A stretch of 64,000 nt of DNA from Wuchereria bancrofti. Its lineage: Eukaryota > Nematoda > Chromadorea > Rhabditida > Onchocercidae. Below the pieces are notes generated by a model. It saw only the letters and a list, made by a program, of their open reading frames with translations, made no database searches and had not been told where the DNA came from. The position numbers were made by a program, and so were the translations under genes. Shown piece after piece: positions 38,301-50,223 of this stretch (position 1 is the first letter of the stretch; each line of letters starts with the position of its first letter). The stretch is taken from the NCBI GenBank assembly GCA_005281725.1, contig SSBO01000012.1, positions 965,304-1,029,303 on the forward strand, in the 5' to 3' direction.

Positions 38301-39695
38301 TCTTTCTTGCTCTTCATATTTAATAGAATGAGAACTTTTATAATTTTGGTAACTTTCGAAATTCTTCATAATGTTTTGTAAAAATGCTCGCAAAATGCAA
38401 CTTTTAAAGAGTAATTTTTTAGGAAACTGACGAACGTGGGCGAAAAACTGTCTTAGCAGGAAGTATTTCAGATATTTGTAAAGCATGGTCTATTAGTGAT
38501 ATATATAACTGTTATAAAAATATTCGAAAACGAACAACACAGAAGCGAAAATTTGAAGTGGATGGTGAAACAGGAATAAGCTTTATTGATCTCACATTTC
38601 CACCGTAAGTTTTCATTTACACTTCTATAAAATTAATTATCATAATAAAAAGTTTGTTAGAAATAGTTGCATTCTGTATAAATTTTATTTATCATCAAGA
38701 AATCCATCTTTATTTACATGTTTGACTACTTAAATACTATCTTGCTATTCAGTGATACGGTACAAAAATCTCTCTCTCTCTCTTTCTCTTTCTCCCTTTC
38801 TCTTTCTGGTAATAACATGACAATATCTTGTTTACATGGACATAACTATAAAAGGTTAATATAATGATGAACTATTAACTTATTCTAATCATCCCATTCA
38901 TTAACATAATTTGTGATGGTTCATGTTTAAATATTAAAATTATTTTAGTTTCTATTAATTTTTTGTTTGGTTTTGTTTTCTTTTGTTTGTTTTTTAACTG
39001 TTTACTGTTGCAAACTGTATTATTTAGTAAGCGACTCAGAGATAGAAGTGGAGCAGTAACTCCAAAGTGTATTTTGAATGCTTTTTGTGATGAAAATGGA
39101 ATTAATCGACCAATTTATCAATGCGTAAGTTGTAATTAATTATTTTTTCATTAACTTTTACCAATTTATTAACCGACTATTCAAAAAATATTGTAGTTTC
39201 TTTGTACATTTACTATACATTGTTGAAAATATTTGTAATAATGTAGTTTTGAGAACTGATATAGGAAGTATTACATCAAAAACAGAAGACAAAAATATTC
39301 TAGCATTAAGAAAAATAAATTTAAATATAGCTCAAAATGAGAAAAAAATGATACATGAATTTCGTTCATTTATAATTTTCGTTGTAAAAAAATTGTATTG
39401 TATGCATTTGATTTGATATTGTATGCAAAAAATTTTAATATTTGGTAGATTTTAGAAATTACGCATAACTGATAAAAGGTACGAAGGAATTGTTGAAATT
39501 GACCGTAAAAAATTCTCATCGCGCATTGGTCAACCAAATAAAAAAATGGCTGAGCAGGTAAATTGTGTTTTTTGTTTCGTTACATTTTTTGTTTTCGTTT
39601 GATCAAATGAATTTGATTAATTTTAGGTGGCAGCATTGGCTGCTTTAATTGGTCTTGGTAAGCGTGAAAAATTACCCGGTGATTGGGAAGAATAA
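35355..39695 (+). CDS. dus-2: tRNA-dihydrouridine synthase 2 (DUS2-type, with dsRBD)
   Basis: FMN- and NADPH-dependent enzyme that reduces uridine to dihydrouridine (position 20 in eukaryotic tRNA for the DUS2 family). Thirteen exons: 35355-35440, 35878-35966, 36149-36240, 36513-36556, 36689-36797, 37184-37249, 37374-37531, 37687-37852, 38187-38255, 38423-38604, 39028-39124, 39456-39557, 39627-39695. They give about 442 residues. Family marks: YANKLILAPMVRAG near the start, YGADLVYTEEIVD, INMGCPKPFSIAGGMGAALL with the catalytic Cys at about 117, GVHGRRRNER, and PVIANGFSGS at the phosphate-binding end of the TIM barrel. The last three exons form the double-stranded RNA-binding domain typical of animal DUS2. 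A second in-frame ATG at 35367 could also start the protein. An AATAAA lies five bases after the stop. Confidence 0.9.
38769..38807. repeat. (TC)n pyrimidine tract in a dus-2 intron
   Basis: About 39 bases of TC and CTTT repeats in the intron between exons 10 and 11. Confidence 0.85.
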
Positions 39696-39699
39696 GTGA

Positions 39700-39705
39700 A
39701 ATAAA
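39700..39705 (+). terminator. Poly(A) signal AATAAA for dus-2
   Basis: AATAAA begins five bases after the dus-2 stop codon, implying a very short 3' UTR if used. Confidence 0.45.
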
Positions 39706-40233
39706 TATTCACTTATAATCATCATTTGAAATGTGATAATTGCTATTTTTATTAATTTTGTAAGACGTTTAAAATTTACAATATTTCACCAAGGTTATCT
39801 GATTGTCATTTGTTTATTTTAAATGAATAACGGCTGTAAATTTGTTCACCAAATTTTTATAACACACATTTCTACCAAACGGTAATTATATATAGTAATT
39901 GATAACTATGACAAATCACTTATAAATCACTTTATCAGAAGCAATATGATAAAAACATTCCATTTTTAAAATCTGCAAGATTTCATTATATTCCAATTAT
40001 ATAGAGAAAAAAAACCATACAAAAAATGAACCATAATAAAGACTAAAAAATGAATAAAAAAGTAAAATAAACCTTAAAATTTACGAATGAAAACAGCACC
40101 AAAAAAGAAAAAAAAATCATTAAAACTAAAACTATAATTCCATTTATCATACATTAAAAAAAAGAAAAAAAAAATTAAGTAAAAAGTAAAAGCAAAATAC
40201 AATATGAAATATTTGTTTTTTCTTTGAATGCAA
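39706..40233. other. Convergent spacer between dus-2 and the LTA4H-like gene
   Basis: About 530 bases separate the stop codons of two genes that face each other. The spacer is A-rich on the plus strand from 40010 to 40200. I see no gene or structured element in it. Confidence 0.6.
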
Positions 40234-40239
40234 TTTATT
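40234..40239 (-). terminator. AATAAA overlapping the LTA4H-like stop codon
   Basis: On the minus strand the end of the coding sequence reads CCAAAATAAATTG, so a poly(A) hexamer overlaps the TAA stop. It may be chance, since many AATAAA motifs occur further downstream. Confidence 0.25.
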
Positions 40240-43200
40240 TTGGGATCAATTTTGCCACAATTGATACTGTAATTGGATGCATTGATGGAGCATTTTTCCG
40301 GAATAGCTCAATTGCACGACCAGCACTTTCTGACCATTGAAATAGATCTCTGTAAGAAAGGAAACTTCTAGTATAATTCTAGTAAAATTGAAACTGAAAA
40401 TGTGAAACGAATGATTAAGGTTATACAAGTTGAAAGAATTAATGGAGTTTTTTAAATTTCAGTTTTAACATTTTCCAAATGCTTTCATATTCTTACATGA
40501 ATTAAAAGTAGTAATTTACAAAAAAAGATACAGTTAAGAAATGTTTTCATAATTAAAACATGAGAGATTAATTTTTGATTAAAAAATTAGCTCATTTAAA
40601 GAGAGAAAAAAACGTTTAAATGTAGAAGTATGAGTGAAATGAATTAGAAAAAAAGCTAAATGAATTTATGAATGAAATGAATTAGAAAAAAATTAAATTA
40701 AGAAGCTAAGTGAGTAGAGATAACTGACATGAATAATACAACAGTCAATGAGTGATGACCTAAATATTTGTTTGTAGCAATTTGAAATTTCAAAGGTTAC
40801 TTTTAATTCATTCAAAACATGAAAGTAATTAAAGCATAAAAATTTTAATTTAAAAGTTCCATTCATATCAGATTCTTTCGATTTCCGTAATTTTAACCAT
40901 TCACATTATCAATTTCGATTTAGTAGAATCTTTTAGAATGTTTTTTTTAACAAATCCATCTTTTTTCTTTTTTTTTTTTTTTAAATTTATTGCAACAGAT
41001 ATAACTCCTCTTATAATATTTACTTAAAAATCTTAATATAAATAATTTTGAAATAATGTGCAAAAAAAGATTTACCTATAAATTGATCTTACATATTTGA
41101 TTCGACCTTGTCGTGTAACAAAATCAAAAGCAACTGGTATGATATCTTTCCAGTAATTTTTTAAACATAACTGAATCCAACTTGATAAAATATCACAATT
41201 TCCGGTTTTCGAGAGTTTGTTTACCTCATCTAGACGTGCTAATTTCGTATGTGAAAGTGATGATCCTTTTTCCTAGAAATTATATATGAAGGAATGAAAT
41301 GAAATGAATGCAAGAAAGTAAACAGTTTATAAATGTTTCCCCATAACACTTCAAATTATATCTAACTCAATACTATCCCAGCTTACTTTTCTACTTTATT
41401 TTAATCTTTCAATTTTTGTTTTCTATTAATTTCTTGTTACTATTAAGAATATTTCAAAATGATAATGTTATTTGCTTGCATTTATCTTGATGTATTAAAA
41501 CAATTTTAAAACATATAGAAATGCTATTCATTTAAATTAATCAAAGGAAGAAATAAATATGATATTAATTAATAATTAAAATTTAACCAGTCGTAAATAA
41601 CTCAATACTTTCTCTTTTTGCATGGCAGAAAGTGAGAGATATTTCTTATTATCAATATTCATTATTTCAGAATCTGTCATATTTGCCCACTCTTCTGCCA
41701 ATTCAACAACCTCACGCATAGCTGTATCATCAAATCTGTAAAGTATATATTATAAAAATACAACTTCTAGATTAAAAAAAAAAATATAACTTCCTGAAAT
41801 GAGTATGAGTAAGTAACAATGCTTTAAATTTTAATTAATGTGAATTAATTTTAGTTACAAACTAAAATTTTTAAACAACAAGAGAATATATGCGTAGAAA
41901 TTGTGCTACATTAATCATTTAATTCTCTTACAACTTATTTGATAGAAAGAGATTTATTCAAATTTATAAATTTGAAAATTTTTAAAACAAAAGAGAGAGG
42001 AATAACATTTTGGTTTTGTATACGTAAAAACGGAAAGTTTTGAACAGAAAACTAAACTTTTGAAAAATTCCTTACTATAAATTTAATTTAAAAAATTTCT
42101 CAAGAAATTAGATAACACAGTTTTTTCACTTACTGAGGTTTTGTCTTGGGAATTCCTGCATCATATAACCAATTATTCCAATCAATCTTATCAAGTATAT
42201 TCTTCTTATCAGAGAAATATTCATATAAAAAAACTTTCCAATCATTAGTTACTATTGATTTTTGAGCAAATTTCTCAATATACTTCTTCAGGAATTCATT
42301 AAATGAAGTTACACCAAGTTGTTGCTCAAGAATCATGAGAAGAGCCGATCCCCAAAAATAGTAAACAGAAAGATCACAAATAATCCAGAATATTCGGAAA
42401 ATAAAGTTAAAAAAAATTAAACTCATAAAATCTTATGAACATTTTTAATTAATTTAATCCAAAACAATGTAATTTAAACAAATTCATTTCAACTAATTTA
42501 AAACAATTAAAGTGCGTTTAGTATTTCAATTCAATAAAAGAAACCTTTTCGTATGGAATTGATGAAAATGCATCTTCCGGATCTCTGTCCCGTAAATCCA
42601 ATATCAATTTCGTAAATGGATGGTCATCGAAATATTGTTCTTTAACAGCGCTTATCAAATGTCCCTAAAATTATTTTATTTTAAAATCAATAAATCAAAT
42701 CAATGATCAAACTTATAAGCAAAAATAAAAATTTACTTCCCAACCACATTGAGCCTCGAATTGTCGTTCTTTTTCTCCTTTAAGTTTCCCTATAATTTTA
42801 CGTTCCAAAAATGTAGTGAAACCTTCATTAAGCCTAGAAAAATAATAAACATTATTTCATATAAAAAAAAATAATAATGAAACATATACAATCATTTAGA
42901 ACTACTATGAATTAAAATATTCAATATAATATCACATCAAAATTTTAGCTTAAAAGAACTAAGTTATAATAGTTTCGTTAAGAGAACTCTATTCATTGCT
43001 AAACGAAAATAAATTTTTTCTAATATTTTAAGCAGAAGGAAAAAAAAAACACTTTATCTAAACTTTACAATAAGCTATAGTTATTGATCAAAAACTATTA
43101 TCGTTTAATAAAAAGTAAATTTCTGTAATCGACAAATACTTACCAAAAATGTTCCCAATTAGCATTACTAACTAAATTTCCTGTCCAACTATGTGAAATT

Positions 43201-45812
43201 TCATGAGCTATCACATATGCTGCCGATCGATCACCAGCTAATAATGTCGGTGTTATAAATGTTAAACATGGATTCTCCATACCACCAAATGGAAATGATG
43301 ATGGAAGTACAACCAAATCATATCTGATATTATCAATTTTATTATAAATATTTCTTATGCAATTTTATACCGCTAAAAATTTTATGCATTTAGTTACTCA
43401 AACAAAAATTAAATTTATTTATTCTCTCAAAATGAGAGAGAGAGAGAGAGGAGAAAGAAGAAGATGGAACAATTGATTAAAAGAAAAAAATTTGGAAGCT
43501 AAAAGAAACTTTATCATTGTCTCAATAAATCAGTAACAAATCAATAAAAATAAGGAAAACAACAAATTACAGATATGTAATTTTGGGTATAATTCAAATG
43601 ATATATAGAAATTAAACTATTAAAATTATAATTAAAATGATAAAATCGTTCTATTTATCTTACCTTCCCCATTCATATTTTCCGACTAAATTTTCAGCAG
43701 TTTGTAGCATTTTTTCAGTTTCAGCAAATTCATAAAATGCTTTATCAATTACTGTAGGTTCAGCCCAAACTGCACAACGTGCGCTAAAATCTCGTTTCTC
43801 CATTAATCCAACAACAATAGCCAAAAGATAAGAAGGTATTCGTATTGATTGTTTAAATGAATATTTCATCATTTTTCCAATTTCTTCCGGTTTGCCTACA
43901 GCAACAGCACTCATAAGGCATATCAAATCATTGGGAACAGCGACCTAAAAAAAATAAATAAAAAAAAAGTAAAAAATTTGATTTTATTACACAAAAACTA
44001 TATTGCAGAAAAAAAAGAAAGGGGAAAAAGAAGAAAATTCGTCTCAATACAATGTAACGTTATTGGGAATCAGATTTTTTTAATTTAATTAAAAAAAATT
44101 TCTGTAAAATGCAAAGGGAGAGAAAAAGAAATGAAACTTTGAGTTACTGAAACTAAGAATGATTGATTCGAAATGATCAAAGCTTGATACATCCTGAATT
44201 TTGAATTTTACTACATTAAAAAATATGAAATGAAATAATAAAATTAAAAATAATCTGAGTCTTCACATTTTAAAATATAATTCAAAAAATAAAAAAAAAA
44301 TGATAATCTTACCACAGCATCATAACTTTGTTTCACGGAAGGTGTATCCATGCATGGTACTATTGAACGAGCATAAATGGCTTGACATTGACTAAATAAG
44401 TAAGGTTTTGCTTTTGTTACAGTTTGTTCAGCTTTCAAAAATTGCAATGCTGAGCATTTTTCGCCTGTATTGTAGATGATAGTAAGATTACTGAAATTAA
44501 AGTAATACATTTATTAATTAATAATTGAAAATATCAGTAAATTAGAGGTTATTTATTACAAATAAATTTAATAATTTTAACACTTTAAGTTTTATTTTAT
44601 AAACCTGCAAAAGGATAAATTCATATTAAATTATTAATACAAATAATTCTCTTACGCAAATGTCCTAAAGTAAATTTAAAAAATACATAACAATTTAAGA
44701 AATTTTTTCAATGAATTATCATGATCTGTACTCGTAAATATTTCATTGCTAATCATTACCATGGAGTATTTCAATGTTACAGACGTAAACGACGAAAAAA
44801 AAAAGGATTTATAAATCTCTGAAAACGAGGTGAAATTAATTATAAAAAAATAAAAAATCAATTAAATGAATAAAATTTTCGTATCAACCAATCACTAATT
44901 AATTATTATGAAAAACCTACAATTTATCACCATCTTTCCGTTTACCCACATTGATTATTATTTTCTCACCCAAAATACCAGCATTTTCCACATGATAATC
45001 GACAATCTCATTATCCAATTTAACATTTATTATTTCCAACGATCGACTATCCAAAACCTGAAATTATTTTTTTTTTTCAATTATTTGATTTTAGTGCTAT
45101 TAGTGTAAGAGTAAAAAGATATAAGAATATACTTTATGAATTCCCACATTATGCTTTTTGAATAATAAGTAAATATTTGTAACTTACAAAAGAGTATCAG
45201 AAAATATAGTAAAGGTAAAGCATGGCTTACTTTTAATGTCAAACTTTAACTGATTTTCCCTTTTTGTAAACAAAATATTATTCAATAAATATATTAGTAA
45301 ATATAAGTGAACTCATAGTTACAATGGCAGAAATATCTTAACTTGAACCATTATATGAACCTTATAATTACACTATCATTAATTATAAATACTAATTAAA
45401 CAATTACACAGTGCTTAAATATTAACTAAACAATTAAATAATCTTATTCTTATTTTGATAAAAACAACAAATGTAGACGAAAAAAAATTTTCAAAAAATA
45501 AAATAATGAATTTGGAATGTGTTATATAAGAAATATTCATAGATTAAAGAATATCATTCAATATTTCTTTAAAATTAGAAAAATGAATATAAATGGAAAA
45601 ATGAGGAAAATTTTTACAGGAATTATGAGTTATTTGAAAATAAATGTAGCAAAATGAAAAATTATTACAATTTTATCAGTTGGCTTGATGATACGTACTG
45701 ATAAAACAACACTTCCAAATATTTGACATTTACAAAAATCAACTGTCCAATTTAACGAAAAATGATCAATTGTTGCTTCGTTGATATTGGCGCTGGATGA
45801 TGGATCATACAT
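40235..45812 (-). CDS. Leukotriene A4 hydrolase-like M1 zinc aminopeptidase
   Basis: Peptidase family M1, LTA4H branch: a zinc aminopeptidase that in vertebrates also hydrolyses the epoxide of leukotriene A4. Exons in transcription order: 45699-45812, 44921-45057, 44313-44490, 43664-43944, 43144-43323, 42737-42833, 42545-42664, 42134-42351, 41588-41735, 41076-41272, 40235-40349. They give about 594 residues, against about 610 in vertebrates. Motifs: [20 protein letters not shown], substrate motif GGMEN (about 250-254), zinc site HEISH (about 277-281) with the third ligand Glu in LNEGF about 19 residues on (about 300), SSIPYEK with the conserved Tyr, and the C-terminal helical domain ending [12 protein letters not shown]. 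Aminopeptidase activity is well supported; epoxide hydrolase activity cannot be judged. The exon starting at 42351 has GG instead of AG at its acceptor, as described under findings. No signal peptide is seen, so it is probably cytosolic. Confidence 0.9.
43434..43460. repeat. (GA)n tract in an LTA4H-like intron
   Basis: About 27 bases of GA repeat running into GAAAGAAG, between the exons at 43144-43323 and 43664-43944. Confidence 0.85.
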
Positions 45813-47060
45813 AATTTCTGAAATAAATTCATTATGAAAATTTATGCATGATGAAAATAAAATGTCAACCAGAAGATCAAATAAGTTTTAATCAAATATG
45901 AATTGTTGAGTGTACCATAGATGTCAATTTTATAAAATTTCAACCTTAATTTATTCCTTTGAAATTATAATATGTATTAATGAAAATTATTTAAACAAAT
46001 TTTTTTATCAAAAATTTATGTAAAAAAAATTTGATATATTTTTATCGAGAAAAGAAGATTTTTCCAGTTAATAATTAATAATAATTTCAATGATAGTATT
46101 GTAATAGAAAGTTTGTTAAGGTTATATAACACCGTTTTCAATAGATTACCATTTTAAAAGATACAATTTTTAATTTTATTAACTTTATCAAAGTAGTCAT
46201 TATTTTAAAGACCGTTCTCATTTAGAAACTAGATGAAATCACTTAAATCTTCATATTTAACCGGAATAAAAAAAATTTCTTTTTGACTATAACTTTGCCG
46301 ATAAGTAAATATACACCTGAATACTCAAAAAAAATTTTTTTGCAATTTGATAATAACTACAAAAAATAATTTAGATTTTGGAAAAAACTTATAAGAATAA
46401 AATAAGGTATAAATTGGATAATGACAAAGTAAACATATAAAAAGCGTATATTTAATAAATATTTTTTTGCAACACCATTTTTTTCTTTTTTTGCATTTAT
46501 AGACATATTATCAACATAGAAAATAATTGAAATATTGATAGTGGGAGTGAATAATCAGTAAATATGGTTAATAATTATAAAATCGCTGTTTTGAATTTCA
46601 ATTTCTTTTTTTTTCCTTCACAACACATGATAATACATATATTGTCCTGACTAACATGATAAGAGCTAATAATTAAATCACAGATTACAGAAAGTTGAAG
46701 AAATAAACAAAATAAATTAACTAAAGACTATAAGAAATAAAAAAAAAACTTTGAATGAAAATTTTATTGAAATTCTTACTAAATAAACGAATGAGTAATT
46801 GAGCAGTAAAATGAAAGAAAAAAAAGAAGAAATTCCGTGATGCAAAATTACATCGGAGTGATAAGATCAATCAAGCAGAATTTTTTCAAGCTGATTATCA
46901 TAAAAGAGAATTCAACACTTGTAATTAAACTATTGCTTTTTTTTTGTAACTATTGAAAATGAAGTTATTTTTCTTTTTTCTAAAAAAGTTGCAATCTATT
47001 TTAGAAGAAAAAAGAAATATTAACCATTTCGAAATATGATTAAATTACAAATAATTTCAA
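45813..47060. other. Spacer between the methyltransferase gene and the LTA4H-like gene
   Basis: Both flanking genes are on the minus strand. The 1.25-kb spacer is too long for a typical nematode operon gap of about 100 bases, and I see no gene in it. It should contain the LTA4H-like promoter. Confidence 0.55.
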
Positions 47061-49186
47061 TTATTTTCGTACTAAACGTAGTACTTTAATATCTGGTGAT
47101 CTATAAACATCATCTAAATCCTCATCTGCTACTGAGCAAATACTAAAAAAAGGAGATATCATTTTAAAAAATCGTTCTTGAGCGATCTTTGGTTCTCCAA
47201 TATCGCGTACTTCATAGCAACAAATAATCGTTAGTGCTTCTGATTGTAATATTAGTCTAACAAGTCCTTCCAATGCCTGAATTTAAATGTAAAGTCTTAA
47301 CCATGGTTTTGTATCAAATACAAAATACGATAAACTACTAATAACAATGTTTTGCAATAATTAACATTTCATTTCATATGCTATATTTGTTATTCGTTAA
47401 AAAGATAATAAATGAAATTGGAATTTCTCTTTTTTTTTGGAATTCAAGAATCACCAAGTTTGCTTATCATAAACTCTTAACATTATCAAAAGGAAATTTT
47501 ATGCGTCGTAATTTTGCATTTGCTCCAAAAGAGCAAGTCTGGAATTTCTGGACGATATTATTTCAGTGAGTGTAATAGTATAGAAATTCGGCACTAAAAA
47601 TATTTAAAAGCGCTGCTCATACATCATATTTCATGAGAAATTAATTAAATTAATAACAATAATAATAAAAAACATGATATAATGAAAATTTTTACCCTTA
47701 AATAGTAAATTACATCGATCATTACAATAACATCAAATGAAAGTGATTTATCGCAAGGATCATTCCAATCCAAAATTTCAGCTTTAACAAAACCTTCATT
47801 CCTTGTTATCACTTCCCAATTTTCCTCGATATTTCGTTCTAATAATTTTATTCCTTCTAATAAATCAGTTGCCACAACATTCGCGCCTAATGCTCCTAAT
47901 AGAATACTGCATACACCTGTTCCAGCACCAAGTTCTAGAACCTGTTGGGATAAAATATGTCATATTTGAGAATTCTTTACTTAAATCCTATTAATTTATT
48001 ATTCCCAAATTAATAAAACCTGGAAAAAGATTAACATATCAAAAAGAATAAATACAATTATTTGAATAACTCTATTCGCAACTATAATATTATGTTATAT
48101 CTGGAAGAGCTAAAATGATTTTAACACTTTTTTTTTTTATTTCCAGCAATGTACAATTTATTATCTCATCGAAATTTAAAAAACTTGCCATGTAGTCAAG
48201 ATTTTAATCATTAATTACAAATTTTTTTTAAATAAAAACCATTTCTCTCATACCAGTAATTTGAATTTTTCAACAAACACATAAATAAAAAGGATTGAAA
48301 TTGCATAAAAAACCTTTTTTCCTTTCCAAAATGATTGATATCGAACAAAATAATGACATGCTACAATGGCACTATCCCAAACAACACAACTAACATATCC
48401 AATGTATCTTTGGCTTATTTTAAATTCATTTTTACCAAATTTTAATTCACGCACAAAATGTGATGATATATCCACTGTTTCGTTTACATCATTACATTCC
48501 TGAAATTTTTGTTTAGCATCAAATAAAACTAATAATTAGCTAAAAATATAAAACAACTTCTTAAACAGCATAAAAGACTGTTATTGCTATAAGCAATTTC
48601 AAGAAAAATAATATTAAATGTTTTAGTAAAGATGTAAGTAGTAAAGATTTCTTTAATTCTTTAAAATTTTATATTGCTATTAAAACTTGCATTTAACGCA
48701 TTAAAAAATTATACGCATTAAAAACTTGCATTAAAAAATTATAGGTGAATTCTTTTCATTCAATCATTTATGAAATAATTTAAAAAAAAACAAAAAAAGA
48801 AAAGAAAAAAGATTGAAGGTCCTGTAATTTTTCGAAAAAAAACAAATGTGCAAATTTTAATAATTCTCACCTATAATTTTACATTATAATTTTCAAATTA
48901 TAATCTTAGTTTCTCAAAACTCTCACTCTCTAAAAAAAAAAAAAAAAAAAATAGAAAAGGAAAGGAAAGGAAAAATAGAACAAAATATAATTTCCACAAA
49001 TTTTTAAAAATGAATAATTTCAATGTACGACAAAATGAAAAATATTTTCTCATTTGTTTTATTTCTCTTATAATTTCCCTTTTATTATTATTATTCTCAG
49101 TTTATTAAAAAATAAAACAATGAAAAACAAAAACAAAAACAGAAACAAAATAAAAGCAAGAAACTTACAGAAGCATTGATGGCCAT
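47061..49186 (-). CDS. METTL21D/VCPKMT-like protein lysine methyltransferase
   Basis: SAM-dependent lysine methyltransferase of family 16; the human relative trimethylates a lysine of the AAA-ATPase VCP/p97. Exons in transcription order: 49169-49186 (six codons, MAINAS), 48314-48499, 47696-47941, 47061-47276. All introns are phase 0 and the product is about 221 residues, against about 229 for human METTL21D. Motifs: GYVSCVVWDSAIV before the fold, SAM-binding motif I VLELGAGTG, an acidic VVATD at the end of strand 2, the family DxxY signature in MIDVIYY, and ICCYEVRDIGEP with DDVYRSPDIKVLRLVRK at the C terminus. The last two favour METTL21D over other METTL21 members. The tiny first exon is inferred from a good donor and matching phase, so it is the least certain part. 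Transcribed away from the bZIP gene across a 1-kb spacer. Confidence 0.85.
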
Positions 49187-49796
49187 ATAATTTATTGATT
49201 GTTTCGCTTCAATTAATTATCATGCAATTAAACTTATCATTTTATATTAAAAAAATTTTTTGCTCTATTAAAATGTACAAATAAATTATGTTTTCTTCAT
49301 TGTTAAAATTATTAAATTATATTATTAATATTATTATTATCATTATTACTCTCATATAAAATTCTCTTTTCAATCTGTAAACAATGTTCTTTTCATAATT
49401 TTTCTTTTTTCACCATTTGTTTGCTAAAATATTTCTTCATTCTATATTATATAACCTCTTTCTTCTTTTCATTCCTTTATTCTCTGTCACACATACACAC
49501 ACCATAATCTTTTCGTTTACTCTCAATCTTTTGTTTGATTTAAGTCATATAAGCATAACTCAGTAAGTTAAAGAAAAAAAAGAAAACAAAGAAAAAAAAG
49601 TAGAAAAAAGAAAGTTATGCCAATTGTAATTTGATGTCTAATAATATTTAATTAATTGTTAAAATTTAATAACTTTAAGTCACTCTACATTAAATTAGGT
49701 TCAGGATCACTTTGCTAATTGTTGTTTTCATTTCAATTTCATAATATAACAGATTATGATGGTTGATAATAGTTTGTGATGTATGCGTCTTGTGCG

Positions 49797-49851
49797 TTAC
49801 GTAACGTAATTAAATATCATTATTCGACGTAATATTTGATATATGACGTAA
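49797..49851. promoter_or_regulatory. Cluster of palindromic bZIP-type sites
   Basis: TTACGTAA at 49797-49804 is the consensus palindrome for PAR/E4BP4 bZIP factors, is bound by C/EBP-ATF heterodimer types, and overlaps a second GTAACGTAA. CGACGTAA at 49825-49832 and TGACGTAA (CRE/ATF-like) at 49844-49851 follow. Further ATTACGTG sites lie at 49936, 49973 and 50111. Function is inference from motif identity. Confidence 0.45.
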
Positions 49852-50210
49852 CAATGCATTTTATTTGCTTTACTTCTTTGATACTTTTACTGATTACTGA
49901 TTATTGAGATAAGTGAATGAATAAATGAATGAATGATTACGTGATGAGAAAAAGAAATATATTCACGTATGGATTACGTGTAATATAGATAGTAATGCAT
50001 GTGATGTTTAATAGTGAACGTTTAGTTTATTTTCATCATACTTTTTACTTGAATTAACAATAGTGCAACATGAATGATTATGTGATAAGAAAAGATTTAT
50101 TCATGTATGGATTACGTGTAGCGTAAATAATGATACATGTAACGTGTAATAATAATTTGAATTAAAAATAGAGTAACGTGTTCAGTAATACGAATTATCG
50201 GATATTTGTG

Positions 50211-50215
50211 TTCAG
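50211..50215 (+). promoter_or_regulatory. Possible spliced-leader acceptor of the bZIP gene
   Basis: TGTTCAG ends eight bases before the chosen ATG at 50224. Nematode trans-splice acceptors commonly sit this close to the start. No cis exon upstream is obvious. Confidence 0.4.
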
Positions 50216-50223
50216 CGGGAAGA

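Larger units (their letters stand above)
49187..50223. other. Divergent promoter region between the methyltransferase and bZIP genes
   Basis: The only spacer between two divergently transcribed genes here. The left part is A+T-rich with a short CA-rich run near 49490-49502. The right part (49750-50215) is unusual in repeated ACGT cores and holds two related units, near 49927-50015 and 50068-50155, that share GAATGATTAYGTGATRAGAA and TATGGATTACGTGTA. A TTCAG at 50211-50215 just before the bZIP start may be a trans-splice acceptor. Confidence 0.6.

Noticed and set aside
45813..49186. Operon of the methyltransferase and LTA4H-like genes
   Set aside because: They share a strand, but the 1.25-kb gap far exceeds a typical nematode operon spacing and no spliced-leader 2-type signal is evident.
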